64,000 bases of DNA from DATFNI01 sp963787205 (GCA_963787205.1 CAWBCD010000028.1:1-64000), one strand, 5' to 3'; shown: positions 20,394 through 30,413, counted from the first letter of the stretch. Notes: a model not told the origin generated them from the sequence alone. Program-made: numbers and translations.

Positions 20394-21824
20394 ATGAGCA
20401 CTCAAAATAACGGAAATATCACTTTTGAAGAGTCAGCGCAGTCTTATCTGTCGAATACGCAGCTTCGGCGGAATATCGGTCATGCCACGCACACGATACG
20501 GAAGAAGCGGGCAAGTGTAGTCGGTGAAATGCCGGATTGGGATGAGTTGCGCGAGGCGGGCAGGGCGATCAAAAGTCACATGCTGAGGCATCTGGGCCAC
20601 TATCTACTGCAGCTAGAAGAGTCTGTGATACGTGCCGGGGGTCAGGTGCATTGGGCACGTAATGGGGAAGAAGCCAACCAGATTGTGACCTCGTTGGTGA
20701 ACCAGCATGGCGCAAAGGAGGTGGTTAAGATGAAATCCATAACCACCGATGAAATCAACCTCAATGAGGCCCTGGAAAAGGAAGGTATCAAACCTATCGA
20801 GACCGACCTTGCAGAGCTAATCGTCCAGTTGGCGGAAGACACTCCATCGCATATCCTGGTTCCTGCCATCCATAAAAATAGGGCTGAAATACGGGAGTTG
20901 TTTCGTCGCACAATCGGCAGTAAAGAACTGACCGATCAGCCTGAAGAGCTTGCTGAAACGGCACGTAAGTATTTGCGCCAAAAGTTTTTAAGTGCAAAGA
21001 TCGGGATTAGCGGAGCCAATTTTGCTGTGGCCGAAACCGGTACGGTCTCTGTGGTGGAGTCGGAGGGTAACGGCCGGATGTGTACCACGCTTCCGGAAGT
21101 GCTGATCAGTATCATGGGAATAGAAAAGATACTCCCGACCTGGCGTGATTTTGAGGTGTTTATGCAAATACTACCGCGCTCATCAACAGCCGAGCGGATG
21201 AATCCCTATAACTCATTCTGGACGGGTGTTACTAAAGGAGATGGTCCTCAGGAATTTCACCTTATTTTGATGGATAACGGCCGGACTAATGTCCTTGCTG
21301 ACGAGATCGGGAGACAGACACTTCAATGCATCCGCTGCAGCGCGTGCCTGAACGTATGTCCGGTGTACGAACGGACGGGCGGGCATGCATATCATTCTGT
21401 CTATCCGGGTCCAATTGGAGCCATATTGACGCCGCAGCTGAGAGGCATAGACAAAAAAGGCCCGGCTTCTCTGCCTTACGCTTCCAGTCTGTGTGGTGCC
21501 TGCTATGAGGTCTGTCCGGTTAAGATCAACATACCGGAGGTGTTGGTCCATTTGCGTGGAAAAATCGTAAGGAAGAAAGAACAGGAAGGCACGATCCGGG
21601 AGAAAATGGATCCCGAACACAGGGCTTTAAAGTTCCTTGCAAAGTCCTTTTCAAGCAGAAAGAAGTATGAACGCGTACAACGGTATGCTCAAATGGGACA
21701 AATGTTCTTTGTGAAAAGCGGAACGATCACACATCTTCCAGGCAAATTATCCGGGTGGACCGCCATGCGCGATATGAAAGCCATACCCAAAGAATCATTC
21801 CGTGAATGGTGGAGGAACCGATAA
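20394..21824 (+). CDS. lutB: L-lactate oxidation complex, LutB/YkgF-type ferredoxin subunit
   Basis: The 476-aa protein has an N-terminal LUD domain (residues about 70-300, with the GANFAVAETGTV motif). A ferredoxin-type region follows with two 4Fe-4S motifs, CIRCSACLNVCPVY and CGACYEVCPV. This is the normal LutB layout. It passes electrons from lactate oxidation in the LutABC complex. Its end overlaps the lutC frame by 19 bp, so the two are co-translated. Confidence 0.94.
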   Translation: MSTQNNGNITFEESAQSYLSNTQLRRNIGHATHTIRKKRASVVGEMPDWDELREAGRAIKSHMLRHLGHYLLQLEESVIRAGGQVHWARNGEEANQIVTSLVNQHGAKEVVKMKSITTDEINLNEALEKEGIKPIETDLAELIVQLAEDTPSHILVPAIHKNRAEIRELFRRTIGSKELTDQPEELAETARKYLRQKFLSAKIGISGANFAVAETGTVSVVESEGNGRMCTTLPEVLISIMGIEKILPTWRDFEVFMQILPRSSTAERMNPYNSFWTGVTKGDGPQEFHLILMDNGRTNVLADEIGRQTLQCIRCSACLNVCPVYERTGGHAYHSVYPGPIGAILTPQLRGIDKKGPASLPYASSLCGACYEVCPVKINIPEVLVHLRGKIVRKKEQEGTIREKMDPEHRALKFLAKSFSSRKKYERVQRYAQMGQMFFVKSGTITHLPGKLSGWTAMRDMKAIPKESFREWWRNR

Positions 21825-22480
21825 TGAATGCAGCCAAAGAGGAAATACTCAATAGGATTCAACGAGCCCTGAAAGATGTGCCGGTGGATGAAAGTACGGA
21901 TGAATCACAACTGACGCGTGATTATTGCAAAACAGGGAGCACCCGTGAAGAAAATGTCTGGCTGTTTGCCGAGAGAGTTGGAGATTATAAGGCCGAGGTT
22001 ACCAAAACAGACGCCGGGCAGTTGGCTGAGACGATAAACGAACACCTGACACAGCACGGCATAAAAAAACTGGTTATACCGCAGGATATACCCGACGAAT
22101 GGCTGCCTGATGATATTGATCCACTCAGGGACAACGCTGAATCTCCGTTGACACACAAACAATTAGATGACAGTGATGGTGTGCTTACAGGATGTGCACT
22201 GGCCGTTGCACAGACCGGAAGCATTGTACTTGATAGTGGTAAGAAACAGGGCCGAAGGGTTCTTACTCTGCTTCCGGATTATCATCTTTGTATCGTTTTC
22301 GAAGACCAGATTGTCGGGATCGTTCCGGAGGCATTCGAAAAGCTCAATGAGAAGATGAAGACCGACGGTCCTCCCGTCACTTTTATCTCCGGTCCCTCGG
22401 CGACCTCCGATATCGAACTCAACCGCGTGGAAGGTGTACACGGTCCGAGGCGGCTGGATGTGATCATCGTAACCAAATAA
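21806..22480 (+). CDS. lutC: L-lactate oxidation complex, LutC/YkgG-type subunit
   Basis: The 224-aa protein is a single LUD-domain (DUF162) protein with the family signature GCALAVAQTGSIVL, the LLPDYH loop and the closing ISGPSATSDIE...GVHGPRRLDVI segment. The frame opens inside lutB; an ATG at 21824 just at the lutB stop gives a shorter, equally good start (MNAAKEEI). It completes the lactate-oxidising complex that serves the fucose pathway around it. Confidence 0.93.
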   Translation: MVEEPIMNAAKEEILNRIQRALKDVPVDESTDESQLTRDYCKTGSTREENVWLFAERVGDYKAEVTKTDAGQLAETINEHLTQHGIKKLVIPQDIPDEWLPDDIDPLRDNAESPLTHKQLDDSDGVLTGCALAVAQTGSIVLDSGKKQGRRVLTLLPDYHLCIVFEDQIVGIVPEAFEKLNEKMKTDGPPVTFISGPSATSDIELNRVEGVHGPRRLDVIIVTK

Positions 22481-22546
22481 GCATCTGCGTAGCAGTCAGA
22501 CGGTTATGGACCGTCGGTAAAGAAATAATCTCAATTCCGACTAAGC

Positions 22547-23383
22547 ATGCTAAAGATCGACGCACACCAGCATTTTTGGAAATACCATCCGGATGAATAT
22601 GGATGGATTAGCGAGGAGATGTCTGTGCTAAAAAATGACTATCTCCCGGATGAGTTGCAGGGCCATTTAAAGATTAATGAATTTGATGGGTGTATTGCCG
22701 TACAGGCACGTCAGAATAAGGACGAGAATGAATTCTTGCTGGGACTGGCCAGTGATTATCCGTTTATCAAGGGTGTCGTTGGGTGGGTGGATTTGCAGTC
22801 TGACTCTGTGGAAGAAGAGCTGGAGCGCTTAACCCGGAATCCAGCTCTTTGCGGTATACGGCATTTGGTGCAGGATGAACCGGATGACAATTTCCTGCTC
22901 AGAGACAAGTTTCTTCGTGGAGTAAAATGCCTGAAAAAAAATAACCTGTGCTATGATATCCTGATTTTCCCGAGACATCTTCAGGTAGCAGAAATGTTTG
23001 TGAAACAGTTTCAGGATCAGAGATTTGTAATCGATCATGTCGCCAAGCCGGATATTAAAAATCAGATCATCGAACCATGGGCAAGCGGGATGAAACGCAT
23101 TGCAAAGCATCCGAACGTGGGTTGCAAGCTGTCGGGAATGGTTACGGAAGCTAAATGGGAGGATTGGTCAAAAGCAGATATCAGGCCATATCTGGATGTA
23201 GTTCTTGAGGCGTTTGGTGCCGACAGACTTTTGATCGGATCGGATTGGCCCGTGTGTAAACTAGCAGGAGAATATGACGAGGTAATTGGCGTCGTAACGG
23301 ATTATATATCTCGATTATCCTCCAATGAGCGGGCGAATATCTTTGGAGGCAATGCGATGCGGTTTTATGATTTGAAAGAATGA
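22547..23383 (+). CDS. L-fuconolactone hydrolase (amidohydrolase 2 family)
   Basis: The 278-aa TIM-barrel amidohydrolase has the metal motif DAHQHFW at residues 5-11, a VIDHVAKP segment in the middle and the terminal IGSDWPVC motif. Amidohydrolase-2 lactonases of this kind open L-fucono-1,5-lactone to L-fuconate. It lies between lutC and an SDR and supplies the hydrolysis step between L-fucose dehydrogenase and fuconate dehydratase. L-rhamnonolactonase is a close relative, but the fuconate-specific dehydratase favours fucose. Confidence 0.88.
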   Translation: MLKIDAHQHFWKYHPDEYGWISEEMSVLKNDYLPDELQGHLKINEFDGCIAVQARQNKDENEFLLGLASDYPFIKGVVGWVDLQSDSVEEELERLTRNPALCGIRHLVQDEPDDNFLLRDKFLRGVKCLKKNNLCYDILIFPRHLQVAEMFVKQFQDQRFVIDHVAKPDIKNQIIEPWASGMKRIAKHPNVGCKLSGMVTEAKWEDWSKADIRPYLDVVLEAFGADRLLIGSDWPVCKLAGEYDEVIGVVTDYISRLSSNERANIFGGNAMRFYDLKE

Positions 23384-23528
23384 AGATGATGGCAGTAACT
23401 AAGAACGGATGTCTGAATACTGAACGGGCTGTCTCAGCGGTAAGCTTTCAGCACTCAGCTAGCTGACAGCCAAGAGCTGATCGCTGAAAGCCAGGTAACT
23501 TTTAACTGACAACAACTGACGAATTATT

Positions 23529-24314
23529 ATGGATCTGCATCTCAAAGACAAAGTCATAATCGTCACGGGCGGCGCAGGATTGTCCGGCAGTATAGGAGAA
23601 ACAATCGTACGCGGCATTGCCGGCGAGGGTGGCATTCCTGTAATAATAGATAAGCATGAGAGAGGCGAGAAATTTACCGAATCCCTAAAACACGATGGGA
23701 ATGAGTGTCTCTTCATTCAGGCAGATTTACTGGAACCGTATGAGTGCAAAAAGGCGATCGAAAAAGCGGAATCAGCCTTTGGCAGGATTGATGGCCTGGT
23801 TAATAACCTCGGAGTGAATGATGGTGTTGGTCTCGATAGGAGTTGTGATGATTTCATCAAATCCCTGAAGCTCAACCTGGTGCATTTCTTCGCGATGACC
23901 AAATATAGTGCCGAAGCTCTTAAAAGGTCGAAGGGTTCTATTGTAAATATTGCTTCCAAAGTGGCCGTAACTGGTCAGGGCGGAACCTCCGGATATGCGG
24001 CATCAAAAGGCGGAGTATTGGCACTCACACGTGAATGGGCCGTTGATTTGCGGGAGTTTGGTATCCGGGTTAACGCAGTGGTAATCAGTGAATCATGGAC
24101 GCCTGGTTACAGTGAATGGATTCAAAAATTCGATGAACCCGAGTCGAAGTTGATCTCCATAACACGGAAGATACCATTAGAACAAAGAATGACGAAACCA
24201 GAAGAGATAGCGGACGCGGTTTTATTCCTGCTTTCGGATCGCTCATCCCACACAACCGGCCAGCACGTATTTGTAGACGGGGGGTATGTTCATCTGGATC
24301 GGGCCATATCTTAA
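23529..24314 (+). CDS. SDR: probable L-fucose dehydrogenase
   Basis: This 261-aa short-chain dehydrogenase has a TGGAGLSGSIGE nucleotide loop, an NNLGVNDG motif (NNLG in place of NNAG), the catalytic YAASKGG and a VDGGYVHLD end. It is the last gene of the fucose cluster and the only candidate left for the first step, NAD(P)-dependent oxidation of L-fucose to the lactone. An L-fucose-specific transporter was not found next to it. The 145-bp gap before it carries short inverted words (CAGCTGACAGCC, CTGAAAGCC) of the window's repeat type. Confidence 0.8.
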   Translation: MDLHLKDKVIIVTGGAGLSGSIGETIVRGIAGEGGIPVIIDKHERGEKFTESLKHDGNECLFIQADLLEPYECKKAIEKAESAFGRIDGLVNNLGVNDGVGLDRSCDDFIKSLKLNLVHFFAMTKYSAEALKRSKGSIVNIASKVAVTGQGGTSGYAASKGGVLALTREWAVDLREFGIRVNAVVISESWTPGYSEWIQKFDEPESKLISITRKIPLEQRMTKPEEIADAVLFLLSDRSSHTTGQHVFVDGGYVHLDRAIS

Positions 24315-24483
24315 GAGTCAGATATGGATTCCTTATCCCGAACTCACGTTACATTAGAACAAATGTGAGAAGTATCGGTGGACAGAGGATCTGTAAATTG
24401 TTAAAACTAAAAGATAACCGCAGGGTACGCAAAGATCCGCAAAAGGAAATCAGACAGGATCTAACCTCAACATTGGGCTTGGC

Positions 24484-25815
24484 CTATTCTATTCTGAGCA
24501 TCATCCATTTGCCGGTTACGGCACCCCGGAGCATATCTTCAGCCAGCAGATCCCAGCCTACAAATCCTTTGAATGTACCGCCGGATTGTTTAGCCGTTGG
24601 CGCGAGGGGAGCACCGGTCTCAGCGTTATAGTCCTCATGCATAGATCCGTTAGCGCGTACGTCTTTGAGCACCAACTTTCCAATCATGTAAGCCAGTTCT
24701 TTCGCCTGGGTTGTGAAGCCGTACCTGACAAGCATGACGGAGTACAGGTAGTTTGCATTAATCCATATTGGCCCTCTCCAGTTGGAATACGGAACAATGA
24801 TGTTGTGATTATTATAATCGGTGTCTTGTTTTGAGAGGCTGCGGAGTCCATAGCCTGATAACATGTAGTTCTTGTTCCAGAGATATTTTTGGATCATTGC
24901 ACGTCCCTCGTCCATAGGCAACAGGCCTTGAAACAAGGGAACAAAATTCTGGAAACTGACCCGTTTAATGGGTTTCCCGTTGTCCCGCCTGATATTCCAG
25001 AAGGAGTGGTCATGGGAAAACCACAGATAATGCATCATGGCATCTTTGAGAGATTGGGCTTTTTGTTTGAAATAGGTCTCGTCTTCGTTATACCCGAGAT
25101 GACGGGCGATGACGGCCATACTCAGGTATTCCCGAAGTTGCCATGTATTCATATCTGCAGCGATGATGGCACCCCGATCATGCGGATTATTTGTCAGAAC
25201 GACACTGTTGTCCACACCCGACTCGCCGGCATTATCCCAATAAAAAAGTCCGTAATGGGCATCAAACTGAGTTTTCTCCCTGTAGGCTAAAACTTGCTTT
25301 AACTTCGGATATACTTTTTTGATCCATGTAAAGTTGCCAAGTCTGCGCGAGGCGATGAGAGCTCCCTGGGAAAGGAACGGTTTCATTGCAAATTTTCCGA
25401 ATACGGGTCGTGGTCCCTTGGGAGTGATACAACCCGAAACATATCCGCTGTCATCCACAGCTTTTGCGAAATTCAATACCCACCACTTCAAATACTTCGC
25501 CTTATTCACACTTTCGGCAGTAAGATGACACCCGATGAAGAAGCCATCCCAATCCCACATCTGTGAGTAGTAACCCGCCGGAATCAAATAATCATGTGGA
25601 ATATAGCCACTAGCTTTTCTGATGGATTGGGGTTCAAGTTTCCGGAAAGCCTGATCAACCTGATGATAAAGATTCTGAATTTGTGTATGGCTCACGTGGG
25701 CGGCCTCCTGCAAGGGTGTTACCCCATTTTGTGCTGTGGCTTTTTGGGAACAAAGAAGTGGGGTACAGATTGTTATAACCAATACAACAGAAAGATTGCA
25801 GATGTGTTTCCTCAT
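24484..25815 (-). CDS. Secreted GH63/GH37-like (MGH1-like) glycoside hydrolase
   Basis: ATG 25815 gives a signal peptide (MRKHIC, hydrophobic, cleavage near ATAQ); an upstream ATG only adds twelve residues. The mature part is an (alpha/alpha)6-barrel enzyme with MWDWDGFFIG, YYWDN-like YWDNAGESG, the ADMNTWQLRE segment and WRGPIWINANYLY, followed by EDYNAETG. This is the pattern of trehalase/GH63/mannosylglycerate-hydrolase-like enzymes. The exact substrate cannot be set from sequence. It lies downstream of a symporter and a small membrane protein on the same strand, so its product may be what the symporter imports. Confidence 0.82.
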   Translation of the reverse strand: MRKHICNLSVVLVITICTPLLCSQKATAQNGVTPLQEAAHVSHTQIQNLYHQVDQAFRKLEPQSIRKASGYIPHDYLIPAGYYSQMWDWDGFFIGCHLTAESVNKAKYLKWWVLNFAKAVDDSGYVSGCITPKGPRPVFGKFAMKPFLSQGALIASRRLGNFTWIKKVYPKLKQVLAYREKTQFDAHYGLFYWDNAGESGVDNSVVLTNNPHDRGAIIAADMNTWQLREYLSMAVIARHLGYNEDETYFKQKAQSLKDAMMHYLWFSHDHSFWNIRRDNGKPIKRVSFQNFVPLFQGLLPMDEGRAMIQKYLWNKNYMLSGYGLRSLSKQDTDYNNHNIIVPYSNWRGPIWINANYLYSVMLVRYGFTTQAKELAYMIGKLVLKDVRANGSMHEDYNAETGAPLAPTAKQSGGTFKGFVGWDLLAEDMLRGAVTGKWMMLRIE

Positions 25816-25843
25816 ATCAATTTTAATCAGATAGCGATAGTGT

Positions 25844-26068
25844 TTATTCAACTACTCTATTCCTGTTCCACCAGATATAGATCAGTCCGGTTATTGTTAT
25901 TAATCCTCCCCACCATAAATCCGGGTGTATATGTCCGACTACCGAAGTTTGGGGCAGGGTAATGTACAGATTCATAAATCCGGCAATGACTACCAGAATT
26001 CCTATCATGGTCAGCATCCAGCCTACGAAATACCAGATGGGTTTCATGCCTTTTTGTTCTTCGTCCAT
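25844..26068 (-). CDS. Small two-helix membrane protein after SSS symporter
   Basis: This 74-aa protein has two hydrophobic segments (about residues 11-33 and 51-66) with a short periplasmic-type loop containing HPDLWWGG. Most of the protein is membrane-embedded. It begins 137 bp after the symporter gene and ends 28 bp before the hydrolase gene, all on the minus strand, so it is likely in their operon. I do not recognise a named family. An accessory subunit of the symporter is a guess from position. Confidence 0.65.
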   Translation of the reverse strand: MDEEQKGMKPIWYFVGWMLTMIGILVVIAGFMNLYITLPQTSVVGHIHPDLWWGGLITITGLIYIWWNRNRVVE

Positions 26069-26081
26069 GGTTAGGGAGAGT

Positions 26082-26152
26082 GTTAAAGTTTTAAAGTTTT
26101 AAGGTGTTAAGGTTTTAAGGTGTTAAGGTGTTAAGGTGTTAAGGTGTTAAGG
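26082..26152. repeat. Tandem octamer array (TTAAGGTG)n
   Basis: Seven or more copies of an 8-bp word (TTAAGGTG with TTAAGGTT and TTAAAGTT variants) fill most of the gap between the symporter gene and its small partner. The reverse complement (CACCTTAA) belongs to the same word family as the AACACCCT array at 32774. Confidence 0.85.
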
Positions 26153-26204
26153 GAGTTGCCGGTTCTTACTGTTAACTGTTTATTGCTTGCTGATCACTGT
26201 ATTT

Positions 26205-27866
26205 CTACCAGAAATAGATGTTCAGGACGACAAAGATGACCAGGGTGATGGATGCCCAGAATTCGGGTTTTTTGTGTAGCGGATAGACTTTCCGTTCTAC
26301 TTTTTCAGTCAGGCCCCTGACAAGTCCCTTAAGCTCTTCCTCGGAACGCTTCTTGGTGAAGAAACTGATACCTACGGCAAAGATAGTGGCAATCAGCCAG
26401 GCCCACCAGGCTCTCCAGAAGTTGGCAGCCATGACACTGGCCGTTTTGGCGGGAGTGATAGCCGCTGGCGTGATCCAGTTAAACTGGAGGGCAAGAAACA
26501 TAATCAAGGAGCTGGTCATCCCGATGAGCATTCCCCAGAAAGCACCGTCGCCGGTGATGCGTTTTGAAAACATCCCGAGTAGGACGATGGCCGCTGCCGG
26601 TGCCAGGATAAAAGAAACTATGGCCTGTAGAAAATCGATGATCGTCGGCATGCTTCGTGCCCAGTAGGCACCGCCAATGCTAAGGAGTATGCCAACGATT
26701 GTAGCCATGCGCCCCATCCACATCAGTTTCTTGTGAGACGCATTTTTGTTGATCACAGACTGGTAGATATCGTAGGTCCAGACTGCCGTGAAGGCACTCA
26801 TGTTGCCTGCTTGTCCTGCCATGAACATAGCCACCAGTGTGGTCACACCCAGCCCAATCATCCCAGAGGGGAAATAACGCATCATCAGTAGCGGTATGAC
26901 GGAGTCGTAGTTGACCTTTGCTCCCTCATGAAGCAGGTGGAAGCCGCTCTGCGGATTGTGCAGGAGAGCCAAGGCAATCATGCCCGAACCGACGACGACG
27001 AAACCCAGCAAAAGCTTGAAATAGGAACCGATGATAGGTGCCATCTGTGCTGAACGAAGATCTTTTGCAGAAAAAGCCCGCTGGATGATCAGGAAATCGG
27101 TGGTCCAGTAGCCGAAACCAATAGCAAAGCCGAGACCCAGTACCAGTCCGCCCCAGGTCACCATCATCGGGTTGGCAGCCGGTGTGCCCGAGGTCGACCA
27201 GATGGAGGTATACATTGCCGGGAGACGGGTCATTATTTCTGACGGGCTTTTCAAATCGACGAGACCCAAAATGGGAATAAGCAGAATCCCCGACCAGATC
27301 AGGAAAAACTGAACGACCTCGGTGAAGATTGCCGATAGCAGGCCGCTTAGTGTAACATACAGTGCCACCAGCCCTGCGGATAGCCATATGCATAAATCCC
27401 AGTTCCATCCCACGAATGTGTGTAACACAAGGGCCAGGGCATAGAGGGCTATTCCGGACACCAGGATGGTCATAACCGCAAACGCGACGGCATTAAGAAC
27501 ACGCGTTTTTTCATCATACCGGTGTTTGAGATAACCCGGTATAGACTTGATGCGACTTTTGTAATAGAAAGGCATCATAAACACACCCAGAAACAGCATA
27601 GCAGGGATGGCCCCGATCAGGTAAAAGTGTGCGGCATAGAGTCCGTACTTAACCGATTGACCCGCGTAACCAATGACTTCCATAGCACCCATGTTGGCGG
27701 ACATGAACGCTACCCCGGCAACCCACGCACTGTTCCTTCGGCCGGCCAGAAAGAAATCCTCGTCATTTTTAGTATACCGTTTCAGATAGAACCCCATCCA
27801 GACAACAAAGCCAATGTATACCAATAAGATAGCCCAGTCAATAACCGAAAGGTGGATGATTTCCAT
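26205..27866 (-). CDS. Sodium:solute symporter (SSS family)
   Basis: The 553-aa protein has about 13-14 hydrophobic segments and SSS hallmarks: FFLAGRRNSAWVAG near residue 40, the IPGYLKHRYD loop, GYWTTDFLIIQRAFSAKD in the middle, and a long C-terminal charged loop before a final helix. SSS proteins import sugars, uronates or other solutes with sodium through the inner membrane. It is divergent from the hexuronate operon, and two operator palindromes lie between them. A sugar or uronate substrate is therefore likely, but the exact one is unknown. Confidence 0.9.
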   Translation of the reverse strand: MEIIHLSVIDWAILLVYIGFVVWMGFYLKRYTKNDEDFFLAGRRNSAWVAGVAFMSANMGAMEVIGYAGQSVKYGLYAAHFYLIGAIPAMLFLGVFMMPFYYKSRIKSIPGYLKHRYDEKTRVLNAVAFAVMTILVSGIALYALALVLHTFVGWNWDLCIWLSAGLVALYVTLSGLLSAIFTEVVQFFLIWSGILLIPILGLVDLKSPSEIMTRLPAMYTSIWSTSGTPAANPMMVTWGGLVLGLGFAIGFGYWTTDFLIIQRAFSAKDLRSAQMAPIIGSYFKLLLGFVVVGSGMIALALLHNPQSGFHLLHEGAKVNYDSVIPLLMMRYFPSGMIGLGVTTLVAMFMAGQAGNMSAFTAVWTYDIYQSVINKNASHKKLMWMGRMATIVGILLSIGGAYWARSMPTIIDFLQAIVSFILAPAAAIVLLGMFSKRITGDGAFWGMLIGMTSSLIMFLALQFNWITPAAITPAKTASVMAANFWRAWWAWLIATIFAVGISFFTKKRSEEELKGLVRGLTEKVERKVYPLHKKPEFWASITLVIFVVLNIYFW

Positions 27867-27962
27867 AAGTGAATTTCTGAGTTATGTTATACGGGTGAAA
27901 TGGTCGTAGCAGTCCTGTTACAATCAATCATATCGAAAATAGCGCTTCCACAGAATGTAACC

Positions 27963-27978
27963 ATGTTAATGATAACAT
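27963..27978. promoter_or_regulatory. LacI-type operator near symporter promoter
   Basis: ATGTTAATGATAACAT has the same perfect ATGTTA/TAACAT arms as the site before uxaC. It lies about 97 bp upstream of the symporter start in the divergent region. The gap 27867-28361 otherwise holds AT-rich DNA and the second site at 28246, with no gene seen. Confidence 0.6.
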
Positions 27979-28245
27979 TGCCAGTTGCCTATATATAATG
28001 AAACGACTTCAAATTCAATAGCCAAGTACTAAAACCTTTAGTTGGTTTTGAAGAGAGACGCTCTTATAGGTACGAGGAGTTTATGATCTAAGACATAATA
28101 ATTCTTTGAACTTAGTTGCTTATCCATTTTGAAACACAGACAAGACTCATGCATTTAAAGATTGACTTTTTTCTTGAGTCCGATTGGTTAAATGTGATAG
28201 TAATTGAGATCAGGTGTTGCAATTGAGAAGGATAAGCCTTAAGGT

Positions 28246-28261
28246 ATGTTACCGGAAACAT
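28246..28261. promoter_or_regulatory. LacI-type operator before hexuronate operon
   Basis: ATGTTACCGGAAACAT is identical to the site at 2729 and lies about 100 bp before the SDR start. Two identical 16-mers more than 25 kb apart, each in a promoter of uronate genes, argue for a shared repressor. Confidence 0.65.
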
Positions 28262-28361
28262 GCAGTTCCATTGTAATTTAAAACCATATTCCACTATTCC
28301 AACCATGATCTTACAAAGTGATAACTGGAGTACTGATTCGAAAACGACGAGGCAATAAACA

Positions 28362-29120
28362 ATGAATGATTTATTCTCACTAGAAGACAGAGTAGCACTG
28401 GTGACCGGAGGGGGGACTGGTTTGGGCTTTGCAATTGCAAGAACGTTTATTGATGCCGGAGCTACCGTTGTGATCACAGGAAGGCGAGAGAGTGTACTTA
28501 GGGAGGCGACAGAAAAACTGGGTCAGTCATCACAGTATATCGTTAACGATATTCGCGAGTTGAAAACGCTCCCAGAACTGGTCGATCGCATAGAAAATGA
28601 GATCGGGCCGATTGATATCCTGGTTAACAACGCGGGAGTCAATCTTAAAAAAACAGCTATCGAAATAACCGATGAGGAGTTTTCCAATATCATTCAGACG
28701 AATCTGAATGGATTATTTTCCCTGACCAGGGAAGTCGGTAAAAAGATGGTTTCGCGTAAGCGTGGCAGTATCATCATGATCACATCGATGGCTGCTATAT
28801 ACGGACTTTCTCAAGTTGCTGCTTATTCTGCTTCAAAATCAGGTGTTTTGGGAATGACGCGCGTGCTCGCCTCCGATTTTTCTCCCGATGGTGTCCGGGT
28901 TAATGCTATTGCTCCTGGATTTATCGAATCGCCAATGTTGCTCAAAGCGCTGGATGCCGATCCGGAGAGGAAAAACAAAGTACTTGGACGAACGCCAATG
29001 AAGGATTTCGGAAAACCCGAGGATATTGCATATGCCGCACTATATCTGGCATCTGATGCTGCACGGTTTGTGACAGGAATCAACTTGCCGGTCGATGGCG
29101 GGAATTCCATCGGGTTTTAA
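28362..29120 (+). CDS. SDR oxidoreductase, probable fructuronate reductase
   Basis: The 252-aa short-chain dehydrogenase has TGGGTGLGFA, NNAGVN, YSASKSG and VDGGNS motifs. It is the first gene of the operon with tagaturonate epimerase, mannonate dehydratase, kdgK, eda and a hexuronate MFS transporter. The only reaction missing from that set is reduction of D-fructuronate to D-mannonate, so this SDR most likely does it in place of the classical UxuB. The assignment is inference from context; gluconate-5-dehydrogenase-like activity is possible on family grounds. Confidence 0.8.
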   Translation: MNDLFSLEDRVALVTGGGTGLGFAIARTFIDAGATVVITGRRESVLREATEKLGQSSQYIVNDIRELKTLPELVDRIENEIGPIDILVNNAGVNLKKTAIEITDEEFSNIIQTNLNGLFSLTREVGKKMVSRKRGSIIMITSMAAIYGLSQVAAYSASKSGVLGMTRVLASDFSPDGVRVNAIAPGFIESPMLLKALDADPERKNKVLGRTPMKDFGKPEDIAYAALYLASDAARFVTGINLPVDGGNSIGF

Positions 29121-29163
29121 CATAATAAGCTGAATTAAAGCATAGTAAATCGTCTCGAAATTC

Positions 29164-30413
29164 ATGAAACTATCGAAGTATTCTTTTGGTGTTGGTGATC
29201 GGTTTGGACACGAAGGCGTTGCACAACTGAAAGCGATATCTAAAGCGGCAGAACAAGGGGTTGAAATCACTCCGGTTTGGAACAAATCACACAGGGAGCA
29301 TGAAATTATCGGAACAAGTCCCGGAGATGTCAGGACAGAGGCCGACACTGCCGCATCAACTCTTGGGTGGGAGCGGCCCTATTTTGTGGATGCGGATCAT
29401 ATAACTATGGATACGGTCGAAGGCTTTCTGGACAGTTCCGACTTCTTTACCATCGATGTGGCCGAGTATATAGGGACGAGCGCTGATGACCAGGCTATCG
29501 CGTCTTTTTTGAAGCGTAATGAAAAATTGATTGGAAATTTGACGATTCAGGGAATTCCCGAACCGTTTCCTGTTACCCGAAAGTTGCTTGAAGAGATAGC
29601 CCATACTTTTCTTGCTGCGGCGCAGGAGGCAGGCAGAATACATCGACATATCCGGAAAGCCAAGGGGGAGGATGTCGCGGTTGAAGTCTCAATGGACGAA
29701 GTCGACTCGCCGCAAACACCGGTTGAATTATTCTTTATATTGAAGTGCCTGGCCGAGGAGGGCTTAGCGTTGAATACCATCGCTCCCAAATTCGCCGGGC
29801 GGTTTAATAAAGGTGTCGATTACGTTGGTGACCTGGATCAGTTTGCAAGGGAATTTGAGCAGGACGTGATGGTGATCGCTCATGCGACAAAGAAGTATGA
29901 CCTTCCCGGGAATCTGAAACTGAGTGTTCACTCCGGGAGCGACAAATTTTCTATTTACAAACCTATCCATGAGATAATTCGGAAGCACGGTGCGGGCATC
30001 CATCTGAAAACATCCGGAACGACCTGGCTGGAAGAGCTGATCGGCCTGTCTCTCGATCGGATGACGACGGTGTCGCCATGGTGCATTCGATATATGATAC
30101 TGCATGGAAACGGTTTGAAGAGCTGACTGCGCCTTATGCGCCGGTGATTGATGTTCAGCACGAGAATCTGCCGGATCCGGAACAGTTTAAAGGATGGGAT
30201 GGAGAGAAAATTGCTTCCAGTCTGATTCATGATCCAAAAGATCCTGAGTTTGATTCCCAATTGCGGCAGTTCATGCATTGCGCTTATAAGGTTGCTGCAG
30301 AAAAGGGCACCGATTATACGAACCTGTTGAAGAAACATGAAAAAACGATTGGCGAGAATGTCACAAAAAATCTGTATGAGCGACATATCGTTCCGCTTTT
30401 TCTAGGTAATTAA
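29164..30413 (+). pseudogene. uxaE: Tagaturonate 3-epimerase, one frameshift
   Basis: Residues from 29164 match the UxaE family from its start (YSFGVGDRFGHEG) through HLKTSGTTWLEELIGL. The reading frame then changes near 30055-30060, and the C-terminal part continues as DDDGVAMVHSIYDTAWKRFEE to 30413. One missing base explains the join. UxaE epimerises D-tagaturonate to D-fructuronate, letting galacturonate join the glucuronate branch without a separate altronate route. The surrounding operon depends on it and the sequence is otherwise well preserved, so an assembly error or recent mutation is more likely than a dead gene. Confidence 0.85.
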
